From positions 180,294 through 244,293 of the IMG/VR virus record IMGVR_UViG_3300045921_000730: 64,000 bases of DNA; one strand, written 5' to 3'. Shown here piece after piece: positions 27,341 through 35,011 of the stretch; the stretch's first letter is position 1; the number at the start of each line of letters is the position of its first letter. The translations under genes and the position numbers were made by a program. Source of the DNA: a virus. The notes beneath the pieces are model-generated. The model saw only the letters and a list, made by a program, of their open reading frames with translations, was not told the DNA's origin and searched no databases.

Positions 27341-28867
27341 ATGAAAGTAACCGTAAGGATTTTAGATGAAGTGTTTATGGCAGTGATCGGTCTTAAATCT
27401 GAACATATTGAAATGTTTTATGATATGTATGGACTGTATGCTCCCAATTATTTTTTTAATCCAAAGTTTAAGCTTGGACGCTGGGATGGAAAAATACGTT
27501 TTTTTCAACGTACAGCAAAAAATTCAAATTCGGGAAAAACTTATCTGTATCTTGCAGAAGAAATTTTACCAAAAATATCAAAACTTGGATATAAAATTCG
27601 TCTTGAAGATAACAGAAAGACAGAGGTTCCTTTGCCTGAAAAAATTAATGAAAATATTTTTTCGGACATTTTACATTTAGATACACAGCAACCAATCATT
27701 CTTAAACCGCACCAAGTGGATGCTGTCAATAGCTTAATTGAAGCAGGTCACGGTGTTGTTGTTGCTTCTACAGGAAGCGGTAAAACATTAATGACTTCTG
27801 CTCTCGTAAAAGCATACGACAAATATAATATCCGTTCGCTTACAATCGTACCAAACCAAGACTTAATTAAACAAACAAAAAATGAATATATCAATTGCAA
27901 ACTTGACACAGGCGAATATAGTGGAGCATACAAAACAATAGAACATAAACATGTTGTATCAACTTGGCAAGCATTAAAAAATAATCCAAGTCTTGTGGCA
28001 CACTTTCAAATGGTAATTGTTGACGAGTGTCACGGGTTGAAAGGGAACGTTCTTGGTCAAATATTAACAAACCACGCCGCTAATATTCCTTTAAGGTTTG
28101 GTTTTACAGGAACGATGCCAAAAGAAAAAACAGATGAACTTGCTGTAAAGGTTGCTGTAGGTCCTGTACGGTATTCTGTAAATGCAGATCACTTAATTAA
28201 TCAAGGCGTTCTTGCTAACCTTCAAATCGATATCTTACAACTCGAAGAAAATCTTGAAAAAGATTATCGACAATTTTTAGATGAATGTGTTGGTGATCCA
28301 ATATCTTATGAAGAGTTTAAAGAACAATATTTTCCTGATTTTTCCGCTGAAAAATCATATTTGCAAAAACAAGACAAACGAATTCGTTGGATAGCAAATA
28401 TGATTGAGGAAAGGAGAGATAACAAAAAAGGAAATACATTGTGTCTTGTTGATAGTATTTCTTTTGGAAGAAAACTAGCAAAATATATCAATAATTCAGT
28501 TTTTATTAATGGTCAAGACGTAAAAGATACAAAACAGCGTCAGTATGTGTATGATTTATTTAAAGACAATGATAATCTTGTTGTTATTGCAACTGTTCAT
28601 ATTGCAGGAACAGGATTAAACATTCGTCGTATTTTTAATTTAATATTGATTGATGTTGGCAAATCATTTATCCGAGTAATTCAAGCGGTAGGAAGAGGTT
28701 TAAGAAAAGCGGAAGATAAAGATTTTGTCAATATTATAGATGTTAGTAGCGATATGAAGTATAGTAAACGACATACTACAGAACGAATAAAATATTATAA
28801 AGAAGCAAATTATCCCTATAAAAAACACAAAATAAAATACGTTGAACAATTAAAAGAAATTGTATAG
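27341..28867 (+). CDS. uvsW: UvsW-type SF2 helicase
   Basis: 508 residues, 4 nt after uvsY. The N-terminal ~100 residues are the UvsW substrate-binding domain (YAPNYFFNPKFKLGRWDGKIRFF). Helicase motifs follow: Walker A STGSGKT 143-149, DECH 228-231, GFTGTM (motif III), HIAGTGLNIR, and QAVGRGLRK (motif VI). UvsW unwinds branched DNA and R-loops and helps the switch from origin- to recombination-dependent replication. Confidence 0.95.
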   Translation: MKVTVRILDEVFMAVIGLKSEHIEMFYDMYGLYAPNYFFNPKFKLGRWDGKIRFFQRTAKNSNSGKTYLYLAEEILPKISKLGYKIRLEDNRKTEVPLPEKINENIFSDILHLDTQQPIILKPHQVDAVNSLIEAGHGVVVASTGSGKTLMTSALVKAYDKYNIRSLTIVPNQDLIKQTKNEYINCKLDTGEYSGAYKTIEHKHVVSTWQALKNNPSLVAHFQMVIVDECHGLKGNVLGQILTNHAANIPLRFGFTGTMPKEKTDELAVKVAVGPVRYSVNADHLINQGVLANLQIDILQLEENLEKDYRQFLDECVGDPISYEEFKEQYFPDFSAEKSYLQKQDKRIRWIANMIEERRDNKKGNTLCLVDSISFGRKLAKYINNSVFINGQDVKDTKQRQYVYDLFKDNDNLVVIATVHIAGTGLNIRRIFNLILIDVGKSFIRVIQAVGRGLRKAEDKDFVNIIDVSSDMKYSKRHTTERIKYYKEANYPYKKHKIKYVEQLKEIV

Positions 28868-28896
28868 AATAGATTATTATTTAAAATAACTATGAT

Positions 28897-29388
28897 ATGT
28901 TAATTTTTGACGAAAACTCACAACCAATCATAATTGATAGCGTAAATGCTCCAATAGTAACGACCCACATTTGGGTTCTTGATTTTACTATGATGGACTT
29001 TACTTTATCACCTCTTTCAGTGATTGAAGAAACAATATGTCCAGGAATTGAAATAGAAATTCTTGGTTATCGTTTTGTTGTTCCTTCACATTGGAATATT
29101 TTAATTTATGATAAAGAAACATCTCAACTTGATGTTGCTGAAATAAAAGAAATTTTAGGAATGGAATTCACAGCTTTTATATATGGACCAAAAAAAGGTT
29201 CCCATGCCGGAGCACCAATTTCCGTAACAAATTATTTTCCAGAATATAAACACATTTCCCCTTCTTTAAATAAATTTCAAATGTTATGTCATCCAATATC
29301 TAGCGACTCGTGGGTAAACATATCCCCGTCTGATAGTTATAATAAGTATTTAAGAAATATGATTGTTAGTGACATTACAGGAACATAA
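28897..29388 (+). CDS. Conserved-looking unknown protein
   Basis: 163 residues beginning at an ATG after uvsW with no strong RBS. Features: ILGYRFVVPSHWNILIYDKETSQLDVAEIKEILGMEFTAFIYGPKKG, a compact beta-rich block, then LNKFQMLCHPISSDSWVNISPSDSYNKYLRNMIVSDI. No catalytic motif recognised. It lies 3 nt before the next gene, in an apparent operon with the PolIII-like and co-chaperonin genes. Confidence 0.6.
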   Translation: MLIFDENSQPIIIDSVNAPIVTTHIWVLDFTMMDFTLSPLSVIEETICPGIEIEILGYRFVVPSHWNILIYDKETSQLDVAEIKEILGMEFTAFIYGPKKGSHAGAPISVTNYFPEYKHISPSLNKFQMLCHPISSDSWVNISPSDSYNKYLRNMIVSDITGT

Positions 29389-29391
29389 AAA

Positions 29392-29745
29392 ATGGCAAAC
29401 GATAAACAAATAACAATTAAAGATTTCAAGATGTGGTTAGAGGGCGTTGAAGAAATGCAGGATGAAAACTGGACACCTTCCCCTACACAATGGAAACGTA
29501 TTCGTGAAAAAATTGATAGCATAACCGAAACACAGAATACATTACCGCAACAGCCAAGACCAGTACAGAGAAGTATGATGGAACCGAACAATTTCCCTCT
29601 TCCACCATCAAATCTTCCTGTTCCACCACAACCAAGTCCGTCTACTATTAATCCTTTGTTTGGGTCTCCAGATTCAGGAATACCTGCAAAAACACCTGCT
29701 GTGGATACAACAGATGGAAAACCATACAAAAGTTCATTCACTTAA
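29392..29745 (+). CDS. Small conserved T4-like protein of unknown function
   Basis: 117 residues. N-terminal ITIKDFKMWLEGVEEMQDENWTPSPTQWKRIREKIDSI is a compact helical unit that I associate with conserved hypotheticals in T4-like marine phages. The C-terminal half is Pro-rich (PLPPSNLPVPPQPSPST). Overlaps the next gene by ~32 nt. Confidence 0.65.
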   Translation: MANDKQITIKDFKMWLEGVEEMQDENWTPSPTQWKRIREKIDSITETQNTLPQQPRPVQRSMMEPNNFPLPPSNLPVPPQPSPSTINPLFGSPDSGIPAKTPAVDTTDGKPYKSSFT

Positions 29746-30265
29746 TACAAAATTAGCGGACAGAACGTTGTGGTTTGATGGAATATCATCCTTTGATCCA
29801 TCAGAAATTGATAGTTTAATATCATTATATGATATTAAATATGTTAACTATCACAACGAAGAAACGCTTCGTTACAATAAAAATGTTGATAACAAAAAAC
29901 AACTTTTAGTAAAAAATAGTTGTGAAATCCCAAAAAAACAATGGACAATACCAGAAGAATACAAAAATATTAATGTAATTGAGTATGTTGCAACAAAACA
30001 CACCAAAATTATTGAAAATTTATCAAGCGAAGAAACTCTTGGTCGTGAAACCAGATTAGCAAAAGAACTTGTTTTATACCACAAAAAACATTTGTTTCCA
30101 GTATTGCAAACGATTATTTTTATAATAAATACTTTAACAGAAAAAAATATTGTCTGGGGTGTAGGTCGTGGTTCATCAGTTTCTTCGTATGTGTTATATG
30201 TAATTGGCTTGCACGATGTTGATAGTTATGCATACAATTTTGACATAAATGATTTCATTAAATAA
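29714..30265 (+). CDS. PolIII-alpha-like palm fragment, N-terminal part (GRGSS)
   Basis: 183 residues from the ATG at 29714 (an earlier in-frame ATG at 29660 lies deeper in the upstream gene). Residues ~112-183 (ETRLAKELVLY...LTEKNIVWGVGRGSSVSSYVLYVIGLHDVDSYAYNFDINDFIK) follow the C-family polymerase stretch around GxGRGSxxGSLVAYxLxITxxDPLxxxLxFERFL. The GRGSS is at 151-155. In bacterial PolIII alpha this is followed within a few residues by the PDFDVDF catalytic motif; here the protein stops there. The matching continuation is the gene at 48920. The first ~110 residues are unrecognised. Polymerase activity is unproven. Confidence 0.65.
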   Translation: MENHTKVHSLNTKLADRTLWFDGISSFDPSEIDSLISLYDIKYVNYHNEETLRYNKNVDNKKQLLVKNSCEIPKKQWTIPEEYKNINVIEYVATKHTKIIENLSSEETLGRETRLAKELVLYHKKHLFPVLQTIIFIINTLTEKNIVWGVGRGSSVSSYVLYVIGLHDVDSYAYNFDINDFIK

Positions 30266-30355
30266 TACAATTGTCGGAAGAAAATCGAATGTTCTTTAGA
30301 CGTCTAGCAGTTGACTAAATAATACTCCAACAAAAATGAGTATAGGAGAAAAATA

Positions 30356-30640
30356 ATGCCTAATAAAGTTAGAACAGCAAGGGGCGAATTAATTGATTTT
30401 GATCTTTTGCGTATCAAACAACAAATTGCAAAAAAGCCCCCCGAAACAGAAGTTAAAACAAGAGAAAATTTTATCGATAAAAAATTTCAAAGAAGATTAA
30501 AAAAGATTAACCCTGAAAAAATTATGGTTGAACTTCCCGACGTGTCCGTAGAACCAACAGTGTTGGAAACTAATGATACTGTAAGCGAACCAACCGTCGA
30601 AGAAAAACCAACAAAACCCAAAAAACATAAGGAAAATTAA
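30356..30640 (+). CDS. Small basic conserved phage protein
   Basis: 94 residues; RBS GGAG. MPNKVRTARGELIDFDLLRIKQQIAKKPPETEV...FIDKKFQRRLKKI is a head I recall from conserved hypotheticals of T4-like myoviruses. The tail is acidic and Pro/Thr-rich, ending in Lys. Ends 1 nt before the GroES-like gene. Function unknown. Confidence 0.65.
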   Translation: MPNKVRTARGELIDFDLLRIKQQIAKKPPETEVKTRENFIDKKFQRRLKKINPEKIMVELPDVSVEPTVLETNDTVSEPTVEEKPTKPKKHKEN

Positions 30641-30641
30641 T

Positions 30642-30947
30642 ATGAAATTGCATGCAATTAGAAACCATATTATATTTCAATTTGTTGATGATATTGATAG
30701 TAAGGGACAATTCGTCTCCAAAACTTCTTCAGGATTCATACTTCCTGGACATTACGACAGCAGCGCAAAAGAAGCAAGGTGGGCTAAAGTAATTTCTGCC
30801 GGCCCCGAATGCGATGAAGTTCTCAAACGAGAGGGTTGTGAAATATTGATAGCGCCTCTTCGTTGGACAAAAGGATCAAGATTTGACGGCCAAACGTTCT
30901 GGCGCACTGATCAAAATCAAGTTTTAGGATATAAACTTCCAGAATAA
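30642..30947 (+). CDS. 31: GroES-like co-chaperonin (gp31 type)
   Basis: 101 residues. Strand pattern and conserved spots fit the GroES fold: HAIRNHIIFQFVDDIDS, a flexible mobile-loop-like segment (KTSSGFILPG), SAKEARWAKVISAGPECDEVLKREGCEILIAPLRWTKG, and FWRTDQNQVLGYK. T4 gp31 replaces host GroES so that GroEL can fold the capsid protein. The RWAKVI..G.E and W-x-T-D signature is typical of the phage version. Confidence 0.75.
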   Translation: MKLHAIRNHIIFQFVDDIDSKGQFVSKTSSGFILPGHYDSSAKEARWAKVISAGPECDEVLKREGCEILIAPLRWTKGSRFDGQTFWRTDQNQVLGYKLPE

Positions 30948-30963
30948 TTTGAAGAGAAAATAA

Positions 30964-32220
30964 ATGATTTTTATTTTAATATTAGGACTCTCGGCGTTTG
31001 CTATTGCCGGTTCAGCAGCATTCTTTAGTGTTTTTGGTTTAGCAAATACGTTTGCCGGTGTTTTCTGGTCTGTTGTAATTATGGGCGGTGCTCTTGAAGC
31101 TGGGAAACTTGTTGCAGCATCATACCTATATCGTTATTGGAAACAAACAAATTTATTGTTAAAGTCGTATTTGTTCGTCTGCATTCTTGTTTTAATGTTA
31201 ATTACATCTACAGGTATTTTTGGTTTTTTAAGTTCAGGATATCAACAAGATGTGTTGCCTCTTCAACAAATCGCCTCTCAATTAGCATTATATGAAGAAG
31301 AAAAAGTAAGAGCTTTGGAACGGAAAAAACAAATTGATGATTTGCTTGCTAGCGGTCCAACAATAAACACTCTCCAAAACGGAGATAAGATTGATGTTAA
31401 TGCTGTCCGCGCTTTAAGAGAAACACGCAGAAGTCGTGAAAGTTTAGTATCACAATACAAAGAAGAACAAAAGCAAATAACACTACGAATTGGTGAATTG
31501 GATAATGAAATTCTTCAACTAAAACAAAAACAAATTGAAAAAGAAGCGCACGTGGGTCCAATTATTTACATTGCAAAGTCTCTTAATTTAAGTACAGACG
31601 ATGCAACAAAATATTTAATTTTATTAATTATTTTTGCTTTTGATCCATTGGCTGTTTCGTTAACGCTTGCTCTGAACATTGCTTTGGAACAAAGAAACAA
31701 AAAGCCAGAGCTTTTGTTTAATGAAAAAGATAACAATGTTAAGCACGCAAATATATCTGTCGAAAACTTAAAACCACTAAATTCTGAACCTTCAGAAGCA
31801 ATAAGTAAAAAACCAGAAATTTCAGAAAATTCAGAAGTGCCAACCGAAAAGTTTGAAATGGAAAAGAGAACTACAAAAGAATTGGAACCTCTCGATTTTG
31901 AATTTTCGAAAAAGTCTGAACCACAAATAGAACCACAAATAGAACCACAAATAGAACCACAAATAGAACCACAAGCAGATAAACAACAAACTGTTTCGCA
32001 AGAAACAAAGAACCAAACAAAAACACTAAGGAACGAACGATCGCGAATTCTTTCTACGCTAAACATCGAAAAAAATGACTTGCAAACCATTCTCGATTAT
32101 TATAGAGAATTAAAACAAAAAAACGGTAACTTATCAGGCGAAGAAAGAAACTTGTTGACAACAATTGAAACCTTTTTAAGGAAAAAGGGTCTTCACATAT
32201 ACGTCTCCGATTATTTGTAA
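30964..32220 (+). CDS. Membrane protein with coiled coil and cytoplasmic tail
   Basis: 418 residues. Three or four membrane segments: ~1-45 (two close hydrophobic runs), ~65-90 (YLFVCILVLMLITSTGIFGFL), and ~218-245 (YLILLIIFAFDPLAVSLTLALNIAL). Between them lies a long charged coiled coil (YEEEKVRALERKKQIDDLL...LRIGELDNEILQLKQKQIEKEA). The C-terminal tail has four QIEP repeats near 319-334 and a charged end. Inner-membrane location is likely. Function not recognised; similar proteins occur in T4-like marine phages. Confidence 0.65.
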   Translation: MIFILILGLSAFAIAGSAAFFSVFGLANTFAGVFWSVVIMGGALEAGKLVAASYLYRYWKQTNLLLKSYLFVCILVLMLITSTGIFGFLSSGYQQDVLPLQQIASQLALYEEEKVRALERKKQIDDLLASGPTINTLQNGDKIDVNAVRALRETRRSRESLVSQYKEEQKQITLRIGELDNEILQLKQKQIEKEAHVGPIIYIAKSLNLSTDDATKYLILLIIFAFDPLAVSLTLALNIALEQRNKKPELLFNEKDNNVKHANISVENLKPLNSEPSEAISKKPEISENSEVPTEKFEMEKRTTKELEPLDFEFSKKSEPQIEPQIEPQIEPQIEPQADKQQTVSQETKNQTKTLRNERSRILSTLNIEKNDLQTILDYYRELKQKNGNLSGEERNLLTTIETFLRKKGLHIYVSDYL

Positions 32221-32221
32221 G

Positions 32222-32250
32222 TTGATTTATACTGTCACCACAGGTATAAT
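32222..32250 (+). promoter_or_regulatory. Sigma70-type promoter upstream of gene 44
   Basis: TTGATT, 17-bp spacer, TATAAT, 30 nt before the ATG at 32280. Confidence 0.65.
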
Positions 32251-32279
32251 AAACTTATACTAATATATTTGGAGATCGC

Positions 32280-33218
32280 ATGGAAAAACGACACAAGTTG
32301 TGGGTTGAGCAATATAGACCCTCTACAGTTGAAACCTTTATTTTTCAAGACAAACACCAAGAAGCAGCAATTAGGGAAATGATTAACAATCGTCAGCTTC
32401 CCCACTTACTTTTTGCTGGAACTGCCGGAACAGGAAAAACTACTTTAGCAAAAATTCTCATTAAAGAAACTGGCGTTGACGAAAACGATGTTCTTTTTCT
32501 TAATGCTTCTGATGAAAATTCCGTAGATACAATTCGAGAAAAAATTAAAAATTTTGTTTCGACATATGCTATGGGTTCTTTTAAAGTTGTTTTTCTCGAT
32601 GAGGCCGATTACTTAACAGGAAACGCTCAAGGAATTTTAAGAAACTTGATGGAACAATATGCTAACACTACAAGTTTTATTTTAACTTGTAATTACGATT
32701 ACAAAATTATAGAACCAATTAAATCTAGATGTCAAAAATTTACATTTAAAGCAATGGATAAACAAGACATAACACTCTATTGTGCTGAAATTCTTGTTGA
32801 CCAAAAAATTAAATTTTCCAAAAAAGTTCTTGAAAAGTTTGTTGCTGCTGGATATCCCGATGTAAGAAAAATTGTTAATAGTTTGCAACAATATTCAATT
32901 GGCGAAAAGCTGCAATCGCCCAACGATGAAAATATTGCTGGAGGTGATTGGAAATTCAACCTTTTGGAAATGTTAAATCGTAATGATTGGATAGAAATAA
33001 GAAAAACAATTTGTGCAAGTATTGCAGGAGAAGAATGGATTGATTTGTATCGTTTTATGTATGAAAATTTGAATGCTTGTCCTAAGTTTTCAAATAAAGA
33101 ATCTTGGGAACAAGGCATCGTAATTATAGCAGAACATTTATATAAACACTCAATTGTTGCGGATCCGGAAATTAATGCCGCATCAATGTTTATTCAACTG
33201 GGGAACGTTAATGCCTAA
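32280..33218 (+). CDS. 44: Sliding clamp loader large subunit gp44
   Basis: 312 residues; AAA+ ATPase that opens the gp45 clamp. LWVEQYRPSTVETFI is the usual N-terminal clamp-loader motif. Walker A GTAGTGKTT at 47-55, Walker B VVFLDEAD at 103-110, SRC arginine finger at 149-151. Followed within an overlapping operon by a zinc protein and gp62. No gp45 or gp43 gene is seen in this window. Confidence 0.95.
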   Translation: MEKRHKLWVEQYRPSTVETFIFQDKHQEAAIREMINNRQLPHLLFAGTAGTGKTTLAKILIKETGVDENDVLFLNASDENSVDTIREKIKNFVSTYAMGSFKVVFLDEADYLTGNAQGILRNLMEQYANTTSFILTCNYDYKIIEPIKSRCQKFTFKAMDKQDITLYCAEILVDQKIKFSKKVLEKFVAAGYPDVRKIVNSLQQYSIGEKLQSPNDENIAGGDWKFNLLEMLNRNDWIEIRKTICASIAGEEWIDLYRFMYENLNACPKFSNKESWEQGIVIIAEHLYKHSIVADPEINAASMFIQLGNVNA

Positions 33219-33555
33219 GAAAAGAAAACAACCAAACGAAACAATTGAAGAACAAAAAATACGAATGGATTTGGAGGCAATTTCAAACTATGCAACGCGA
33301 AGCGAAAAGATGTCATTTCATAGAATGATGGACAATCTTGTAAAAGCAATTGCCGAACTAAAACCAATTCAAGACAAAATTCTTGAATTGGAAACTAAAA
33401 AAATTCCTTTAGTAGACGAAATTGCAACTCTAAGAAATAAAATGGTTCGAGATTGTGTTCATCCTTATGAACATTTGGTTCATAAAGGTGATCACATTGA
33501 ATGTAAGTTTTGTAATAAAAAATTTGCGCTAACAAAATGGCAGAAAGAAGATTAG
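33211..33555 (+). CDS. Small zinc-binding protein between clamp loader genes
   Basis: 114 residues from the ATG at 33211, which overlaps the gp44 stop; an upstream in-frame ATG at 33154 is inside gp44. Helical N-terminus (IRMDLEAISNYATRSEKMSFHRMMDNLVKAIAEL, LETKKIPLVDEIATLRNKM), then a zinc ribbon DCVHPYEHLVHKGDHIECKFCNKKF with C/H...C-x2-C. Translationally coupled to gp62 (overlap 19 nt). Known as a conserved hypothetical in T4-like phages; function unknown. Confidence 0.7.
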   Translation: MPKKRKQPNETIEEQKIRMDLEAISNYATRSEKMSFHRMMDNLVKAIAELKPIQDKILELETKKIPLVDEIATLRNKMVRDCVHPYEHLVHKGDHIECKFCNKKFALTKWQKED

Positions 33556-34097
33556 ACCTATTTAAGTTGCTGGGCGAAATAAGTAAAAAAAATATAACTT
33601 ATTATGAAACTCTTTCAGAACAAGAAGTAAAAGAGTTTATTCCGTTTGTTGTTCAACGTTGGCTTTCAGGAACAACAAATAAACAACAAATTTATTTGTT
33701 GAATGAAATTGTTAATCAATGTATCTTTAACTTAGGAAACCAACACAAAAAGTTGTTGTTTGATTTATTAACAATTGCTTGTAGTGGGCGATCACAAAAA
33801 TATTATTGGAACAAATTACCAACAAAAACGGTGAATAGTAAACCTGTATCGCTCGATGTAATTTGTCAATATTACAATTATTCCAAAAAACAAGGGACGG
33901 AAGCGTTGGGGTTGATGTCGTATGACGATGTTGTTTATTGTGCTGAAGAGTTAGGAAAACAAGAAGAAGATATTAACAAAATAAGTAAAGAATGGGGAGT
34001 AAAAAATGTTAGAAAAAATAATAGTAAAGACGAAGGACAAGCAAACAACATACACAAAACAAGTAAAGGGAAGTTTGGAGATGCTTTTGAAGACTGA
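33537..34097 (+). CDS. 62: Clamp loader small subunit gp62
   Basis: 186 residues, close to T4 gp62 in length. LDLFKLLGEISKKNITYYETLSEQEVKEFIPFVVQRWLSGTTNKQQIYLLNEIVNQ...HKKLLFDLLTIACSG matches the family. It joins gp44 in the clamp loader. Its last ~30 residues are Asn/Lys-rich and overlap another reading frame that has a stronger RBS (see 34004), so the true C-terminus is uncertain. Confidence 0.8.
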   Translation: MAERRLDLFKLLGEISKKNITYYETLSEQEVKEFIPFVVQRWLSGTTNKQQIYLLNEIVNQCIFNLGNQHKKLLFDLLTIACSGRSQKYYWNKLPTKTVNSKPVSLDVICQYYNYSKKQGTEALGLMSYDDVVYCAEELGKQEEDINKISKEWGVKNVRKNNSKDEGQANNIHKTSKGKFGDAFED

Positions 34098-34197
34098 AAG
34101 AAGTTTTATAAAAACAACTAAGTCACATTGATGAACAAACAAAAACGTCTGAAACATTTAAAAGAATAACTCCAACACACCAAAAAATCTTTTAATC
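34004..34197 (+). pseudogene. Possible small gene with a +1 frameshift
   Basis: A strong RBS (GGGGAG) precedes ATG 34004, which opens MLEKIIVKTKDKQTTYTKQVKGSLEMLLKTERSFIKTTKSH and then a stop at 34130-34132. In the +1 frame the sequence continues open (DEQTKTSETFKRITPTHQKIF) to a stop at 34195-34197. Together they would make a ~63-residue Lys/Thr-rich protein. It overlaps the end of gp62. Could be a broken gene, a programmed frameshift, or chance. Confidence 0.3.
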
Positions 34198-34198
34198 T

Positions 34199-34912
34199 AT
34201 GCTAATGACTTTTGTGGCAAAAACATCTTCTTATACACCTCCGAGATATCAATGCAAATATTGCTCTAAGCTTTTTGTTAGAGAAAATATGTTTCTTCAA
34301 CACAAGTGCAAAGATATGATTCGTGCTGAAGAACTGCAAACGCCAATAGGTCAAGCAGCACTGAATTATTATGTAATGTGGATGAAAACATATAACAGAA
34401 TTGTAAAAAGACCAGAAAGTTTTGCTCACTCCAAATACTACAGAACTTTTATTGAGTTTGCTAAATTTGTAAAATCAGTAAAGTTGCCCGATGTAGAAAA
34501 GTTTCTATGGCTAATGAAAGAAAAAGATTTACCACCATCATTGTGGAAAACTGATGAGGTCTATAGTCTGTATATTGAATTTTTAGATAATCAATTATCA
34601 CCACTTAAAAAAGTAAAAATTTCTATTGACAGTTTAGTTACAAAGGCGTCTGCGTTGGATGTTGATATATCTGATATATTTTCTGCTATTTCAATAAATG
34701 AAATCTTACATATGTTAAGAACAAGGCAACTATCGCCTTGGCTATTACTAGAAAGTAAAAAGTTTAAAGAAAAATACAAAAGAGAAGCCACCGAAGAACA
34801 AAAAATTTTACTAGAAACGTTTATTAGACCAGACTATTGGATAGAAAAACGAAAAAACAATCCTAAAATTGTCGAGAAAATACGGAAAATAGTATCAGAA
34901 CTAAACATATAA
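34199..34912 (+). CDS. Zinc-finger phage protein next to the clamp loader
   Basis: 237 residues (ATG 34199 or 34205; neither has a clear RBS). Starts with a zinc finger YQCKYCSKLFVRENMFLQHKCKDM (C-x2-C...H-x-C). The rest is helical (FAHSKYYRTFIEFAKFVKSVKLPDVEKFLWLMKEKDLPPSLW...ILHMLRTRQLSPWLLLESKKF...FIRPDYWIEKR). This architecture is a conserved hypothetical in the replication region of T4-like marine phages. It probably binds nucleic acid. Confidence 0.7.
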   Translation: MLMTFVAKTSSYTPPRYQCKYCSKLFVRENMFLQHKCKDMIRAEELQTPIGQAALNYYVMWMKTYNRIVKRPESFAHSKYYRTFIEFAKFVKSVKLPDVEKFLWLMKEKDLPPSLWKTDEVYSLYIEFLDNQLSPLKKVKISIDSLVTKASALDVDISDIFSAISINEILHMLRTRQLSPWLLLESKKFKEKYKREATEEQKILLETFIRPDYWIEKRKNNPKIVEKIRKIVSELNI

Positions 34913-34973
34913 ACTACCACAAACCTGAACTACCACCTGTCTAAAGAACGTTAGTTTTTCTTCAATTTTTCTA

Positions 34974-34981
34974 TATAAATA
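34974..34981 (+). promoter_or_regulatory. Exact T4 late promoter TATAAATA
   Basis: Perfect consensus 30 nt upstream of the fibre gene at 35012; opens the third fibre cassette. Confidence 0.75.
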
Positions 34982-35011
34982 AATAAGATATTATTTATAT
35001 GGGAGAACTTT

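Noticed and set aside
29660-29713. Upstream start for the PolIII-like gene
   Set aside because: It would add 18 residues read out of frame from the Pro-rich protein; ATG 29714 gives a smaller overlap.
30300-30320. Sigma70 promoter at TTGACT before 30356
   Set aside because: No -10 box at acceptable spacing; the TAAATAAT nearby is only a weak late-type box.
31920-31972. Short tandem DNA repeat (CAAATAGAAC) as a possible iteron or CRISPR-like array
   Set aside because: It is in frame and encodes QIEP repeats in the cytoplasmic tail of the membrane protein.
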